Assembly: GCA_964571235.1 (NCBI GenBank)
Contig: CAZNAI010000003.1
Location: 823,065 to 887,064 of the forward strand
Source of the DNA: JACRAV01 sp964571235
GTDB taxonomy: Bacteria; Zixibacteria; MSB-5A5; GN15; FEB-12
Reading direction: 5' to 3'
Length of the DNA stretch: 64,000 nucleotides
Below are positions 8,838-16,167 of the stretch, piece after piece. Under the pieces are notes generated by a model. That model saw nothing but the letters and a program-made list of their open reading frames with translations. It was not told the DNA's origin and did no database searches. Within the stretch, counting starts at the first letter, position 1. Every line of letters begins with the position of its first letter. Position numbers and translations under genes: made by a program.

Positions 8838-8944
8838 GTCGTTGCGAGTCCCCCTGGGGGACGAAGCAATCTCGCTTCTTATTAGTTATGTACAACACTG
8901 AGATTGCTGGGTCGCTCCGAGGACGTCGCTCCTCGCAACGACAG
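8838..8944. repeat. Solo palindromic repeat unit (same family as the 10.5-11.4 kb array)
   Basis: Left arm GTCGTTGCGAG...GAAGCAATCTC (8838-8873) and right arm GAGATTGCT...CTCGCAACGAC (8901-8944) are inverted copies around a ~27-base AT-rich centre. The arms match those of the four-unit array beginning at 10,471. This copy is diverged in the inner part of the left arm (CCCCCTGGGGG). Confidence 0.85.
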
Positions 8945-9024
8945 GAAAGAGTCTCTTGTAGGTCGGCGTTCCGAAGTCCCGCCGCTCTATGAGTGGAACG
9001 CGAAATCCGAGATATCACGTCATC

Positions 9025-9432
9025 ATGAGTTTTTCAGAACTTCTCTTTGGACCAAAAGTCCCGGCAGTGACAGTGGAGCAACTTCACACTGTTATCAAAT
9101 CCGGAGAAAAATTCTATCTTTTGGATGTGCGAACTCAAGGAGAGTACGATGAGGGCCATGTCGGAGTCACGAACGCCCTGATTCCCTACGACATTGTCAA
9201 CCTGCATGTTGACCGGCTACCTGCAGATAAATCGATCCCGATCTATTGCATCTGCCGATCAGGCAGGCGAAGTGCGCACTCGACCCAGCTGTTGAGATCG
9301 GTGGGGTATGAGCAGGTATTCAATGTGACCGGGGGGATAATCGCTTGGGCGCGATTGGCATACGACGTTCGATCGGGGACCCAGTCACGCGACTCGGGCG
9401 AACGCCCACCGGGCTTTTTTTCTCTTGCATAG
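9025..9432 (+). CDS. Rhodanese-like domain protein
   Basis: Single-domain rhodanese (sulfurtransferase), ~135 residues, predicted cytoplasmic. The fold markers are visible in order: LLDVRTQGEYDEGHV (the D-V-R...E...G-H block), IPIYCICRSGRRSAHS (active-site loop C-R-S-G-R-R-S, catalytic Cys the second of the CxC pair) and YEQVFNVTGGIIAWARL. The CRSGRRS loop is typical of thiosulfate sulfurtransferases of the PspE/GlpE kind. The start at 9025 is chosen because it precedes the domain closely; an upstream in-frame ATG (8989) lies inside repeat-derived sequence. The last ~20 codons overlap a terminator-like hairpin, so the C-terminus is probably a recent read-through extension. Confidence 0.88.
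   Translation: MSFSELLFGPKVPAVTVEQLHTVIKSGEKFYLLDVRTQGEYDEGHVGVTNALIPYDIVNLHVDRLPADKSIPIYCICRSGRRSAHSTQLLRSVGYEQVFNVTGGIIAWARLAYDVRSGTQSRDSGERPPGFFSLA
9396..9422 (+). terminator. Terminator overlapping the rhodanese 3' end
   Basis: GGGCG-AA-CGCCC followed by GCCC-ACC-GGGC and a T run. The two overlapping hairpins share the GCCC arm, so they may be alternative folds. The T run is inside the last codons of the rhodanese gene. Confidence 0.5.
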
Positions 9433-9518
9433 TGGATGATTCTGTAGTATATAGAAGCAACGACGATGCCCCCGTCATAGGGGTGTCTGTGAAGACTTCG
9501 GACTAAAGTCCGTCCTCT

Positions 9519-9550
9519 AACCCTCGCTAAACGGCGAGGGTTATTTTTTT
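9519..9550 (+). terminator. Rho-independent terminator
   Basis: AACCCTCGC (9519-9527) pairs with GCGAGGGTT (9534-9542) around a 6-base loop, followed by ATTTTTTT. It lies between the rhodanese and the next lipoprotein gene and separates their transcripts. Confidence 0.75.
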
Positions 9551-9717
9551 GAGGGGAAACAGATTGCACATCCGGGGATGATAGGCGTCCATTGTGTGCG
9601 GTCGGGATTTCGGCCATACTGGACGGGCCAGACGATGCCGGATTTCCCGGTTGCGCGGCCAATGTTGGGGCGGTATATTGGCCGGACTTTGGAGTGAAGG
9701 ATAGGAGTTTTGGGATT

Positions 9718-10215
9718 ATGAAAAGAATTTGGACACTCATATCACTGGCGGTGCTGTTGTCGGTTGTCGCGGCGTGGGTTGGCTCCTGCCGCAAAGACAT
9801 TTTCGTTCCGCCGCCGCCGTCCATTATCGGCACCTACCGCGGAGTCTACGAGTATTCCGAGGATGATAACAACGATTTAACCACCGATTTGGACACCTTT
9901 CAATTCGTGAAAGTAATCTTCAAAGCCGACACTTGGATTATGAATATCGACGGCGCAAAAACATCGGACGACAAGCGCATGGCGTGCGATTGCAACGGTG
10001 AATATTCATTGGAAAATGGTGTTCAGTTAATATTGATAGATTCCAACTCCACCAACAAGGTTTGCACTTACAGTTGGTTGCCCTTCGGCTCTTTCCAGCT
10101 CATTCAAGAGGAGAATGACTCTCTTTGCTCGGTCAAGCTCACCAGAATTTACAATGACGACAGTCGAAACCTGACGATTACAAAGAAATATTGCCTATAT
10201 CCGTCGGTTCTCTAA
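9718..10215 (+). CDS. Putative lipoprotein of unknown function
   Basis: About 165 residues, no family recognised. The N-terminus is a lipoprotein signal (MKRIWTLISLAVLLSVVAAWVGSC). A PPPP linker follows, then a compact all-beta-looking domain beginning IIGTYRGVYEY, with four further cysteines (CDCN, CTYS, SLCS, KKYC) that could form disulfides in the periplasm. The opening IIGTYRGVYEY is reminiscent of small lipocalin-like domains, but this is only a resemblance. The start is supported by TAGGAG about 10 bases upstream. It is monocistronic, bounded by terminators at 9519 and 10,245. Confidence 0.6.
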   Translation: MKRIWTLISLAVLLSVVAAWVGSCRKDIFVPPPPSIIGTYRGVYEYSEDDNNDLTTDLDTFQFVKVIFKADTWIMNIDGAKTSDDKRMACDCNGEYSLENGVQLILIDSNSTNKVCTYSWLPFGSFQLIQEENDSLCSVKLTRIYNDDSRNLTITKKYCLYPSVL

Positions 10216-10244
10216 TCAAAATCTCTATTGTGTGGCAACACGAC

Positions 10245-10269
10245 AGGCGGCTTCGGCCGCCTTTTTTTT
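10245..10269 (+). terminator. Rho-independent terminator
   Basis: AGGCGGC (10245-10251) pairs with GCCGCCT (10256-10262) around a TTCG loop, then eight T. Ends the lipoprotein transcript. Confidence 0.85.
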
Positions 10270-10341
10270 GTCCTTCATTTTGACTGACATGTTCTGACAG
10301 TCCCCCCTTTTACAATTGGCGGGGGACAGGGAGAGACACGC

Positions 10342-10392
10342 GCCGGCAAAGTGCGTTGCCGGCCAAACGGGGGCCGCCGTCAAGCGGCCCCC
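10342..10392. other. Pair of strong GC hairpins in the 10.2-10.8 kb intergenic stretch
   Basis: The 618 bases between the lipoprotein and the GIY-YIG gene contain no credible gene; open frames here are repeat sequence read through. Besides the terminator and palindromic array, two adjacent perfect hairpins stand out: GCCGGCAA (10342-10349) with TTGCCGGC (10356-10363), and GGGGGCCGC (10369-10377) with GCGGCCCCC (10384-10392), the latter followed by TGTTTGTTGTGT. They could be a second terminator, a repeat remnant or a structured RNA. Confidence 0.45.
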
Positions 10393-10780
10393 TGTTTGTT
10401 GTGTAGGACCAGGAACTGAAGGCAGGATTTGTATGTCAGAAATTCAAAATGTGGAAGCGAGTCGCGATTCTGTCGTTGCGAGCGAGTCTTCGAGCGAAGC
10501 AATCTCAAGCTTCCTTCGGTTCGTTGCCTCGCCATCACCGAGATTGCTTCGTCGCGCCGAGGACGCCGCTCCTCGCAACGACAGAGAGAGAAGTCGCGAT
10601 TTGGCCATTGTCACCGAATTCCAGAATCTGTCGTTGCGAGCAAGTCTTCGAGCGAAGCAATCTCTCTTGGGTTTGCCGCATGGAGAATACCGAGATTGCT
10701 TTGTCGCGCCGAGGACGTCGTTCCTCGCAACGACAGGGGGAGAAGTCGCGATCTCGCCATTGTCACCGAACTCCAGATTA

Positions 10781-11191
10781 TGTCGTTGCGAGCAAGTCTT
10801 CGAGCGAAGCAATTTCAATGGGAGTCTGTCTGAATGACCGGTTATGTGTACATCATGACAAACAAATGCCGCTCGGTACTATACACGGGCGTAACATCAA
10901 ACGCGGCGTTTCGAGTGTGGTGCAACCGGACCGGAATCGGCTCAGCGTTTGCGGCCCGTTATCGTATCACGGTCCTTGTACACCTCGAACAGCTGCCAAC
11001 CATGTATGAGGCGATTTGCCGGGAAAAGCAGATAAAGGGAGGATCGCGGGCTCGCAAGATTCGCCTGATTGAGGAAAACAATCCCGAGTGGAAGGACCTG
11101 TTTGATGATTTGTGAAGTTACAGTCAACTCGCCGATAAGGGACCAACGAGATTGCTTCGTCGCGCCGAGGACGCCGCTCCTCGCAACGGCA
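10781..11191 (+). mobile_element. Candidate composite element: repeat arms flanking a GIY-YIG gene
   Basis: A left arm (10781-10816) and a right arm (11148-11191) of the array family bracket the GIY-YIG gene exactly where the other units have only a ~30-base spacer. The outer 12 bases are inverted copies (TGTCGTTGCGAG versus CTCGCAACGGCA, one mismatch). Its length, 411 bases, exceeds the plain unit by ~304, nearly all of it the gene. That the unit moves as an element is inference. Confidence 0.5.
10834..11115 (+). CDS. Small GIY-YIG endonuclease-domain protein
   Basis: Single-domain GIY-YIG nuclease of the short UPF0213/YhbQ-like type, 93 residues. The diagnostic segments are GYVYIMTNKCRS followed by LYTGVTSN (the GIY...YIG pair, here Y-V-Y and Y-T-G), the helix with the Arg normally in R-x-x-x-H (here FRVWCNRTG), and MYEAICREKQIKG with the catalytic-type Glu. 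The conserved C-terminal end NPEWKDL is also present. Compared with relatives, the residues after the YTG motif are somewhat changed (FRVWCNRT for RVxEHK), so activity may be altered. It sits inside a unit of the palindromic array. Family members are known as possible DNA nickases; a role in spreading these repeats is an inference from position only. Confidence 0.85.
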   Translation: MTGYVYIMTNKCRSVLYTGVTSNAAFRVWCNRTGIGSAFAARYRITVLVHLEQLPTMYEAICREKQIKGGSRARKIRLIEENNPEWKDLFDDL

Positions 11192-11437
11192 GAGGGGGGG
11201 GCGCGATCTCGTCATTGTCACCGAACTCCAGATTCTGTCGTTGCGAGCAAGTCTTCGAGCGAAGCAATCTCTCTTCTGGTGGCGGCGGGGACATCGATGA
11301 GATTGCTTCGTCGCGCCGAGGACGCCGCTCCTCGCAACGACAGAGGGGGGTGTCGCGATCTCGTCATTGTCACCGAACCCCTCGCAACGACAGGAACGAA
11401 AGCATCCCGTGAATTCTGAAACAAAGGAGATATAGCC

Positions 11438-12976
11438 ATGCTGTCAAAAGTTCTGTCTTCCGCTACCCTCGGGGTCGAGGCGTACACAGTTGAAGTCGAA
11501 ACCGATATCCAGCAACAATTGCCGTACTTTGCGACGGTCGGTCTTCCCGACGGCGCGGTGAGGGAATCCAAAGAACGGGTCACCGCCGCCATCAAGAATT
11601 CCGACTTTGTCTTTCCCACCAAGAGGATCACAGTGAATCTGGCGCCGGCGGACATCAAGAAGGAAGGATCGGCTTTTGATCTGCCTATTGCCGTGGCAAT
11701 TTTGTCGGCAACGGGCCAGATTTTGCGCGACCGGTGCGACGACTACATACTACTGGGTGAACTTTCGCTCGATGGCACGGTGCGGGCGGTGCCGGGTGTC
11801 CTTCCGATGGCGATGCATGTCAAGCCGAACAATGGCATCAAGGGATTGATTGTACCGTCGGAGAATGCCCGAGAAGCGGCGATTGCCGGGACACTGCCGG
11901 TCTTTCCGGTTCAGTCGCTCAAACAGGCGATACATTTTTTGGAGGACACTTCGACTATTAGCCCATTCACAGTCGACATTTCTGATGTCTTTGAGCAGGC
12001 CCGCAAGTACCTGGTTGATTTCTCCGATGTCAAAGGCCAGGAGTCGGCCAAGCGGGCGCTCGAAATAGCGGCGGCGGGTGGGCACAACATTATCATGATC
12101 GGTCCGCCTGGTTCTGGAAAAACGATGCTGGCGCGTCGTGTGTCGACAATTCTTCCCGATATGACAGTCGCCGAAGCGCTGGAAACTACCAAGATTCACT
12201 CGGTCGCCGGGCGACTCGCGCCCGGTGCGGGAATGGTAGCAACACGCCCATTCCGTTCGCCTCATCACACGGTTTCGTATGCCGGACTGGTCGGCGGTGG
12301 TTCGATTCCCAAGCCGGGTGAGGTTTCGCTGGCCCACCATGGCGTGCTCTTTCTAGATGAACTGCCGGAGTTCAAGAAAGATATTCTGGAAATGCTGAGA
12401 CAGCCGATGGAGGATCATCTGGTGACAATCTCGCGGGCGGTTACCACGCTCACCTATCCGGCTCGGTTCATGTTAGTCGCGGCGATGAATCCGTGTCCGT
12501 GCGGATACCACGGCGACCCGACGCATGAGTGCAATTGTTCGTCGGCGGAAATCCAGCGATACATGTCGCGCATTTCCGGGCCGTTGATGGATCGTATTGA
12601 TATTCACATCACAGTTCCATCGGTCAAATTCAAAGACCTGTCGGGGGAGACCAAGGGGGAATCATCGGAGGTTGTCCGACAACGAGTCAACGACGCGCGC
12701 CGTCGGCAACTCCACCGTTTCAAAGACGAAAAGGGGATTTTCTCCAATGCGCAGATGGAGTCTCGGGACATTCGAAAATTCTGCGCGGTCGATGAAAAAT
12801 CTCAGGCGCTTTTAGGGCTGGCGATCAAGAAACAGGGTTTGTCAGCGCGAGCGTACGACCGAATTTTGAAAGTCTCACGCACGATTGCCGATTTGGCGGG
12901 ATCGGACACAATCGAAATGGGTCATGTCGCCGAGGCAGTGCATTACCGGTCTCTGGATCGGCATTTGTGGTTGTAG
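11438..12976 (+). CDS. comM: YifB/ComM family Mg-chelatase-like AAA+ ATPase
   Basis: Hexameric AAA+ protein of the ComM/YifB family; ComM in Vibrio is a branch-migration helicase that helps integrate DNA during natural transformation. The 512 residues are full length. The N-terminal Lon-C-like domain (GLPDGAVRESKERV ... LAPADIKKEGSAFDLPIA) is followed by the ATPase with Walker A GPPGSGKT, FRSPHHTVSYAGLVGGG, Walker B LFLDELPEF and the Cys-rich NPCPCGYHGDP insert. The C-terminal Mg_chelatase_C part contains GLSARAYDRILKVSRTIADL. AAAGGAG lies 8 bases before the ATG. With type IV pilins elsewhere in the window it is consistent with competence, but no other com genes are seen. Confidence 0.93.
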   Translation: MLSKVLSSATLGVEAYTVEVETDIQQQLPYFATVGLPDGAVRESKERVTAAIKNSDFVFPTKRITVNLAPADIKKEGSAFDLPIAVAILSATGQILRDRCDDYILLGELSLDGTVRAVPGVLPMAMHVKPNNGIKGLIVPSENAREAAIAGTLPVFPVQSLKQAIHFLEDTSTISPFTVDISDVFEQARKYLVDFSDVKGQESAKRALEIAAAGGHNIIMIGPPGSGKTMLARRVSTILPDMTVAEALETTKIHSVAGRLAPGAGMVATRPFRSPHHTVSYAGLVGGGSIPKPGEVSLAHHGVLFLDELPEFKKDILEMLRQPMEDHLVTISRAVTTLTYPARFMLVAAMNPCPCGYHGDPTHECNCSSAEIQRYMSRISGPLMDRIDIHITVPSVKFKDLSGETKGESSEVVRQRVNDARRRQLHRFKDEKGIFSNAQMESRDIRKFCAVDEKSQALLGLAIKKQGLSARAYDRILKVSRTIADLAGSDTIEMGHVAEAVHYRSLDRHLWL

Positions 12977-13012
12977 GAGGGGATCCTTTAAGGAACGGCA
13001 ACATGTGGGAGA

Positions 13013-13172
13013 GCGTCGGGTGCCCCAACGCTTGCGTTGGGACGAGAATTGGAAAACCGAGAAGAGCCCAACCTAAAGGTTGGGTTACCAAGGCTATAGG
13101 AAACTTCACGCACTGGACTTGAACAGAAATGCGTCGGGTGCCCCGACGCTTGCGTTGAGACGAGACTTAAGA
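13013..13172. repeat. REP-like palindromes upstream of the RAYT gene
   Basis: Two copies of a 35-base palindromic motif, GTCGGGTGCCCCAACGCTTGC-type, at about 13013-13047 and 13131-13166; each contains a stem of the form CCCAACGC/GCGTTGGG or a variant, followed by ACGAGA. Between them is CCCAACC-TAAA-GGTTGGG (13059-13078), a second short palindrome repeated at about 39,940. The 252-base gap holds no gene. Confidence 0.8.
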
Positions 13173-13228
13173 CACATCAACATGATATTCACTGCTCTGA
13201 ATCGAGATAATAGGAACTGAGTACGACT

Positions 13229-13762
13229 ATGCCTCAACTCCGACACTTTGACCATCGAAATACCGCAAGATTCGTGACGTTCTCATGTTACAATCGATTT
13301 CATCTGCTAGCTTATCCTTCGATCATACAGCTGTTTATCGACGAACTGAATGCACTAAGACAACGACATGGCCTCAAACTGTACGGTTATGTAGTTATGT
13401 CAGAACATGTACATCTAGTGATATGGCTACCCGATTCGAAGAAATTGGGGTCGGTCATTGGTGAGTTGAAGTCGCGTTCAGCGCGCAGAATACTTCCGCT
13501 CCTTAAGGAAATATACGGGAGACCCATAGATCGGCTGAGAGCCCATCGAGCCGGAGAAAGTCGGCTTGTTTTCTGGCAGATTCGGTGCTGTGACCACAAT
13601 TGTCGCAGTCCCGAAACAGTGAGAGAGAAGATTGAATACTGCCACAAGAATCCGATCACTCGCGGTCTGGCAAAAGAGCCGAGAGATTGGCGATGGTCGA
13701 GCTACAATTGGTACGCGGGTCGATCCGATGTTCCTATTGCGATGGACGAACCGAATTTCTGA
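13229..13762 (+). CDS. REP-associated tyrosine transposase (RAYT, TnpA_REP)
   Basis: Single-strand DNA transposase-like enzyme of the Y1/HUH class, ~177 residues, typical length for RAYTs. The order of motifs fits: RHFDHRNTARFVTFSCYNR, then the HUH motif in MSEHVHLVIWLPD, and the catalytic Tyr helix in EKIEYCHKNP (Tyr about residue 140), followed by DWRWSSYNWY. RAYTs act on hairpins of REP sequences and are usually single-copy domesticated enzymes. Here REP-like palindromes lie in one orientation upstream (13013-13166) and in inverted orientation directly downstream (13765-13800), the classic arrangement. No TnpB or IS ends are seen, so this is not an ordinary IS200/IS605 element. Confidence 0.92.
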   Translation: MPQLRHFDHRNTARFVTFSCYNRFHLLAYPSIIQLFIDELNALRQRHGLKLYGYVVMSEHVHLVIWLPDSKKLGSVIGELKSRSARRILPLLKEIYGRPIDRLRAHRAGESRLVFWQIRCCDHNCRSPETVREKIEYCHKNPITRGLAKEPRDWRWSSYNWYAGRSDVPIAMDEPNF

Positions 13763-13764
13763 AT

Positions 13765-13821
13765 CTCATCCCAACGCAAGCGTTGGGGCACCCGCTGGGA
13801 GGCGGGACACTCGCAATGACG
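13765..13821. repeat. Inverted REP-like palindrome downstream of the RAYT gene
   Basis: TCTCATCCCAACGC-AA-GCGTTGGGGCACCC is the reverse complement of the units upstream of the transposase, followed by GGGACACTCGCAATGACGA, a tail also found at 40,005 and 55,428. It begins 3 bases after the RAYT stop codon. Confidence 0.8.
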
Positions 13822-13909
13822 ATCTTCTAAGAACGGTCGTGATCATTGGTGGTCCACCACTCTTGGGAGGTACTCCAATCCATCAAACCCAATCCTCATC
13901 CTAATCTGA

Positions 13910-13937
13910 TTGACAATCGCGCCCGGTTTCCTACCTT
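13910..13937 (+). promoter_or_regulatory. Promoter close to the GAF/SpoIIE gene start
   Basis: TTGACA (13910-13915), 16 bases, TACCTT (13932-13937), then only 9 bases to the ATG and no ribosome binding site, suggesting a leaderless or nearly leaderless message. Confidence 0.5.
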
Positions 13938-13946
13938 ATCCCCGCT

Positions 13947-15689
13947 ATGGCCACTACCAGCACCAGAACCCGCACCGAAAAGCTCCTGTTGGAGGCCGCG
14001 CGGATATTCAACGACTCCAACGACTACGAAGAATTGATGCATTGTGTGCTTCGTCTGGTGTTGACCGCTGTCAATGCCGAGGCGGCGCTGGTCTTTCGTA
14101 TCGATCACGACCGCACCGATATGAAAATGCGCCTGATGAAGGCCAGCGACCGGCAAGTAATCGAATTTCATCGTGAACTGGGGACCGGCGTTTACAGTTG
14201 GGTGGCGCAATATGCTGAACCAATCATTGTCAACGACGCTGAAAACGACCCCAGAGCCGACAAAGAGGTCAACCGCGTGGGTAGTCTGCAGATCAAAAGT
14301 GTGATTTCGGTCCCACTGATCGGCAAAGGCAAAATGATCGGTGTGGTCGAGGCGTTTAATAAGCAGGATGGCGAGTTTACTTCTTCTGATCTTGATATTC
14401 TCACCGGTCTGAACAATCAGATAGCCGTGGCGATTGACAACGCCCATTTGTATCGCGAACTAAAACGCGAGTCGCTGGAAAAGTCGATGCTCCTTGAGGT
14501 TGGTATCAGCTTGTCGGTGTCGCTGGATTTGGACGAAGTACTGCACAAAATTCTCGAGTCGCTCCAGCGAGTGGTGCAGTTCGACGCCGGCGGTGTCTTC
14601 CTGATCGATCCGGAGGAAAAGCAACTTCGGTCGCTCGTCACAATCGGCTACCCCGGCGACGACGAAAAAGTACTGCTGAAAATCGGGCAGGGACTGATCG
14701 GTCATGTTGCCAGCACCGCCCAACCCGTGATTGTGACGGATGTTTCCAATGACCCGCACTATGTCGATGCGCACGAAGGGACAAAGAGCGAAATCGTCGT
14801 TCCGGTGAAAGTCGACGGCCGCACCATAGGCGTATTTAATCTGGAATCCAACCAAATCGCCGCGTTTGACAAACGTCATGTGAAACTGCTCGAAGCGTTT
14901 GCCTCGCAGGCCGCGATCGCTATCGAGCGGGCGCGCCTTCACGAGAGTACGCTTAACGCCAAGAAACTCGAAGAACAACTCAATGTCGCCCGCGCTATCC
15001 AGCAGAGCTTTTTGCCTCAAAAAGATCCGCAAATCAACGGGTACAAAGTGACTGGCAGGAATGTGTCATCCGGCGAGGTCGGCGGTGATTATTACGATTT
15101 TATTCCGATTGTCGGGAGCCACACCGGAATTGCTATCGGCGATGTTTCCGGCAAAGGGATGCCGGCCGCGCTAATTATGGCCTCGTTTCGCGCCTCGCTG
15201 ATCGCCGAAATTCGCAACAACTACTCGATTCGAACTATTTGCGCCAAAGTGAATTCTCTCTTGTGGGAATCGCTCGATCCGGGGAATTATGTAACCGCTG
15301 TCTACGGCGTGCTTGATGCCCGCAATCATATCTTCACATTCTCCAACTGCGGCCATAACCAGCCGGTCATGCTCAAAGTGGATGACTCGGTGGAGCTGTT
15401 GCGCGACGGTGGCCCGGTGCTCGGTGTCACCAAAGATTCGATCTACGAAGAACGGGCCGTGTTTGTCCAGCCGGGGGACATTATCGTGCTGTACACCGAC
15501 GGTGTCACCGAGGTCTTCGACGAAAAAGGGGAAGAGTTCGGGATCGATCGGCTTGTTGAAGTTATTCGGGCCAATCGAAAACGGACTGTGGGCGAAATTC
15601 AGGACGCGATCTATAACGCGGTCATTCAATTCTGTTCGCCCGATCATGTCTTTGACGATCTAACGATGATCGTTATCAAGCGTGATTAA
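13947..15689 (+). CDS. GAF-GAF-PP2C (RsbU/SpoIIE) serine phosphatase
   Basis: Signal-responsive protein phosphatase, 580 residues, cytoplasmic. Two GAF sensor domains (about residues 10-165, with ELGTGVYSWVAQYAEPIIVNDAENDPR, and 185-335, with GQGLIGHVASTAQPVIVTDV) are followed by a short coiled coil. The C-terminal SpoIIE-type PP2C domain runs from about 350, marked by ARAIQQSFLP, GGDYYDF, IAIGDVSGKGMPAALIM, NCGHNQP and VLYTDGVTE. The Asp residues of GGDYYD, GDVSG and YTDG are the metal ligands of the family, so it should be active. Relatives dephosphorylate anti-sigma-factor antagonists in partner-switching systems; no such partner is encoded nearby. A promoter lies 9 bases from the ATG. Confidence 0.93.
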   Translation: MATTSTRTRTEKLLLEAARIFNDSNDYEELMHCVLRLVLTAVNAEAALVFRIDHDRTDMKMRLMKASDRQVIEFHRELGTGVYSWVAQYAEPIIVNDAENDPRADKEVNRVGSLQIKSVISVPLIGKGKMIGVVEAFNKQDGEFTSSDLDILTGLNNQIAVAIDNAHLYRELKRESLEKSMLLEVGISLSVSLDLDEVLHKILESLQRVVQFDAGGVFLIDPEEKQLRSLVTIGYPGDDEKVLLKIGQGLIGHVASTAQPVIVTDVSNDPHYVDAHEGTKSEIVVPVKVDGRTIGVFNLESNQIAAFDKRHVKLLEAFASQAAIAIERARLHESTLNAKKLEEQLNVARAIQQSFLPQKDPQINGYKVTGRNVSSGEVGGDYYDFIPIVGSHTGIAIGDVSGKGMPAALIMASFRASLIAEIRNNYSIRTICAKVNSLLWESLDPGNYVTAVYGVLDARNHIFTFSNCGHNQPVMLKVDDSVELLRDGGPVLGVTKDSIYEERAVFVQPGDIIVLYTDGVTEVFDEKGEEFGIDRLVEVIRANRKRTVGEIQDAIYNAVIQFCSPDHVFDDLTMIVIKRD

Positions 15690-15779
15690 ACCGCCCTCAT
15701 AATCGGCTACTATTCAATAGCTTAGTGAGAGTCGGTGGCCATATTAGGGCCAGATTGTTTCTTCGTTGAGATTAGTCTC

Positions 15780-15808
15780 TTGACCGCTGGCGGCCTTAGA
15801 GTTATACT
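15780..15808 (+). promoter_or_regulatory. Promoter of the tRNA pair
   Basis: TTGACC (15780-15785), exactly 17 bases, TATACT (15803-15808); predicted transcription start ~15815, 13 bases before the first tRNA. The best sigma-70 match in the window. Confidence 0.75.
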
Positions 15809-15827
15809 AAAAAACTTTAGCAGATTC

Positions 15828-15901
15828 GGGCCCTTAGCTCAGTCGGTTAGAGCAGTTGACTCATAATCAACGGGTCGTAGGTTCGAGCCCTACAGGGCCC
15901 A
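15828..15901 (+). tRNA. tRNA-Ile (CAT anticodon, Ile2 type)
   Basis: Full cloverleaf: acceptor GGGCCCT/AGGGCCC, D-arm GCTCAGTCGGTTAGAGC, anticodon loop CTCATAA with anticodon CAT, and T-arm with GGTTCGAGCC. The CCA end is not encoded. A CAT anticodon can be initiator Met, elongator Met or Ile2 (C modified to lysidine by TilS). The overall sequence, notably GGTCGTAGGTTCGAG, resembles bacterial Ile2 most closely, but elongator Met cannot be excluded by eye. Confidence 0.85.
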
Positions 15902-15924
15902 CTTGTTTGGAAGAAAGGATACCC

Positions 15925-15998
15925 GGGCAATTAGCTCAGCTGGTTAGAGCGTTCGGTTCACATCCGAGAGGTCACTGGTTCGAGTCCAGTATTGCCCA
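15925..15998 (+). tRNA. tRNA-Val (CAC)
   Basis: Acceptor GGGCAAT/ATTGCCC, D-arm GCTCAGCTGGTTAGAGC, anticodon stem TTCGG/CCGAG with loop TTCACAT giving anticodon CAC, T-arm CTGGTTCGAGTCCAG. CCA is not encoded. It lies 23 bases after the first tRNA and shares its promoter. Confidence 0.93.
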
Positions 15999-16099
15999 TG
16001 TGATTGACATATGAAACCGTTGCGATACCGATATAGTCACCGTTGTTGTGCCCTGCGTGAAGGGGCTGGCAAACGGTGGGCGACCACTACGACAAGCCG

Positions 16100-16134
16100 C
16101 GCATTCTCCACTACATACGGAGAGTGCGTTTTTT
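16100..16134 (+). terminator. Terminator downstream of the tRNA pair
   Basis: CGCATTCTCC (16100-16109) pairs with GGAGAGTGCG (16119-16128; one G-T pair) and is followed by TTTTTTG. It lies ~100 bases after the Val tRNA and just upstream of the zinc-ribbon gene. Confidence 0.75.
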
Positions 16135-16167
16135 GTTTTGGCTCTGCAGATGGAGGATGGACGATAC

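Larger units (their letters stand above)
10471..11392. repeat. Tandem array of four palindromic repeat units, one interrupted by a gene
   Basis: Each unit has a 36-base left arm (TGTCGTTGCGAGC...GCGAAGCAATCTC) and a ~44-base right arm (GAGATTGCTTCG...CTCGCAACGACA). Unit 1 spans 10471-10583, unit 2 10629-10735, unit 3 10781-11191 and unit 4 11236-11342; a broken right-arm end sits at 11381-11392. The outer parts of the arms are inverted repeats. In units 1, 2 and 4 the arms enclose 26-33 bases of unrelated sequence. Unit 3 instead contains the GIY-YIG gene. Linkers of 44-45 bases between units are also conserved (containing ATTGTCACCGAA), giving a period of about 152 bases. Solo or partial relatives occur at 8838, 13,802, 40,007 and 55,400. 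Confidence 0.9.

Noticed and set aside
10471..11392. CRISPR-like appearance of the array (repeats with variable spacers of ~30 bases)
   Set aside because: The repeated parts are inverted arms of 36 and 44 bases with conserved linkers, not identical direct repeats, and only three spacers exist; no cas genes are nearby.
10316..11419. Open frames of 80-190 codons through the repeat array, all reading as SLRASLRAKQ- or DCFVAPRT-type proteins
   Set aside because: They are the palindromic repeat read in several frames; none has family matches or a credible start.
13229..13762. IS200/IS605 insertion sequence
   Set aside because: The protein is closer to RAYTs in length and motif layout, no TnpB gene is present, and the flanking palindromes are REP-like rather than the ends of one IS.
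15828..15998. The tRNA pair as an integration site for a genomic island
   Set aside because: No integrase gene, no direct repeat of a tRNA 3' end nearby and housekeeping genes directly downstream.
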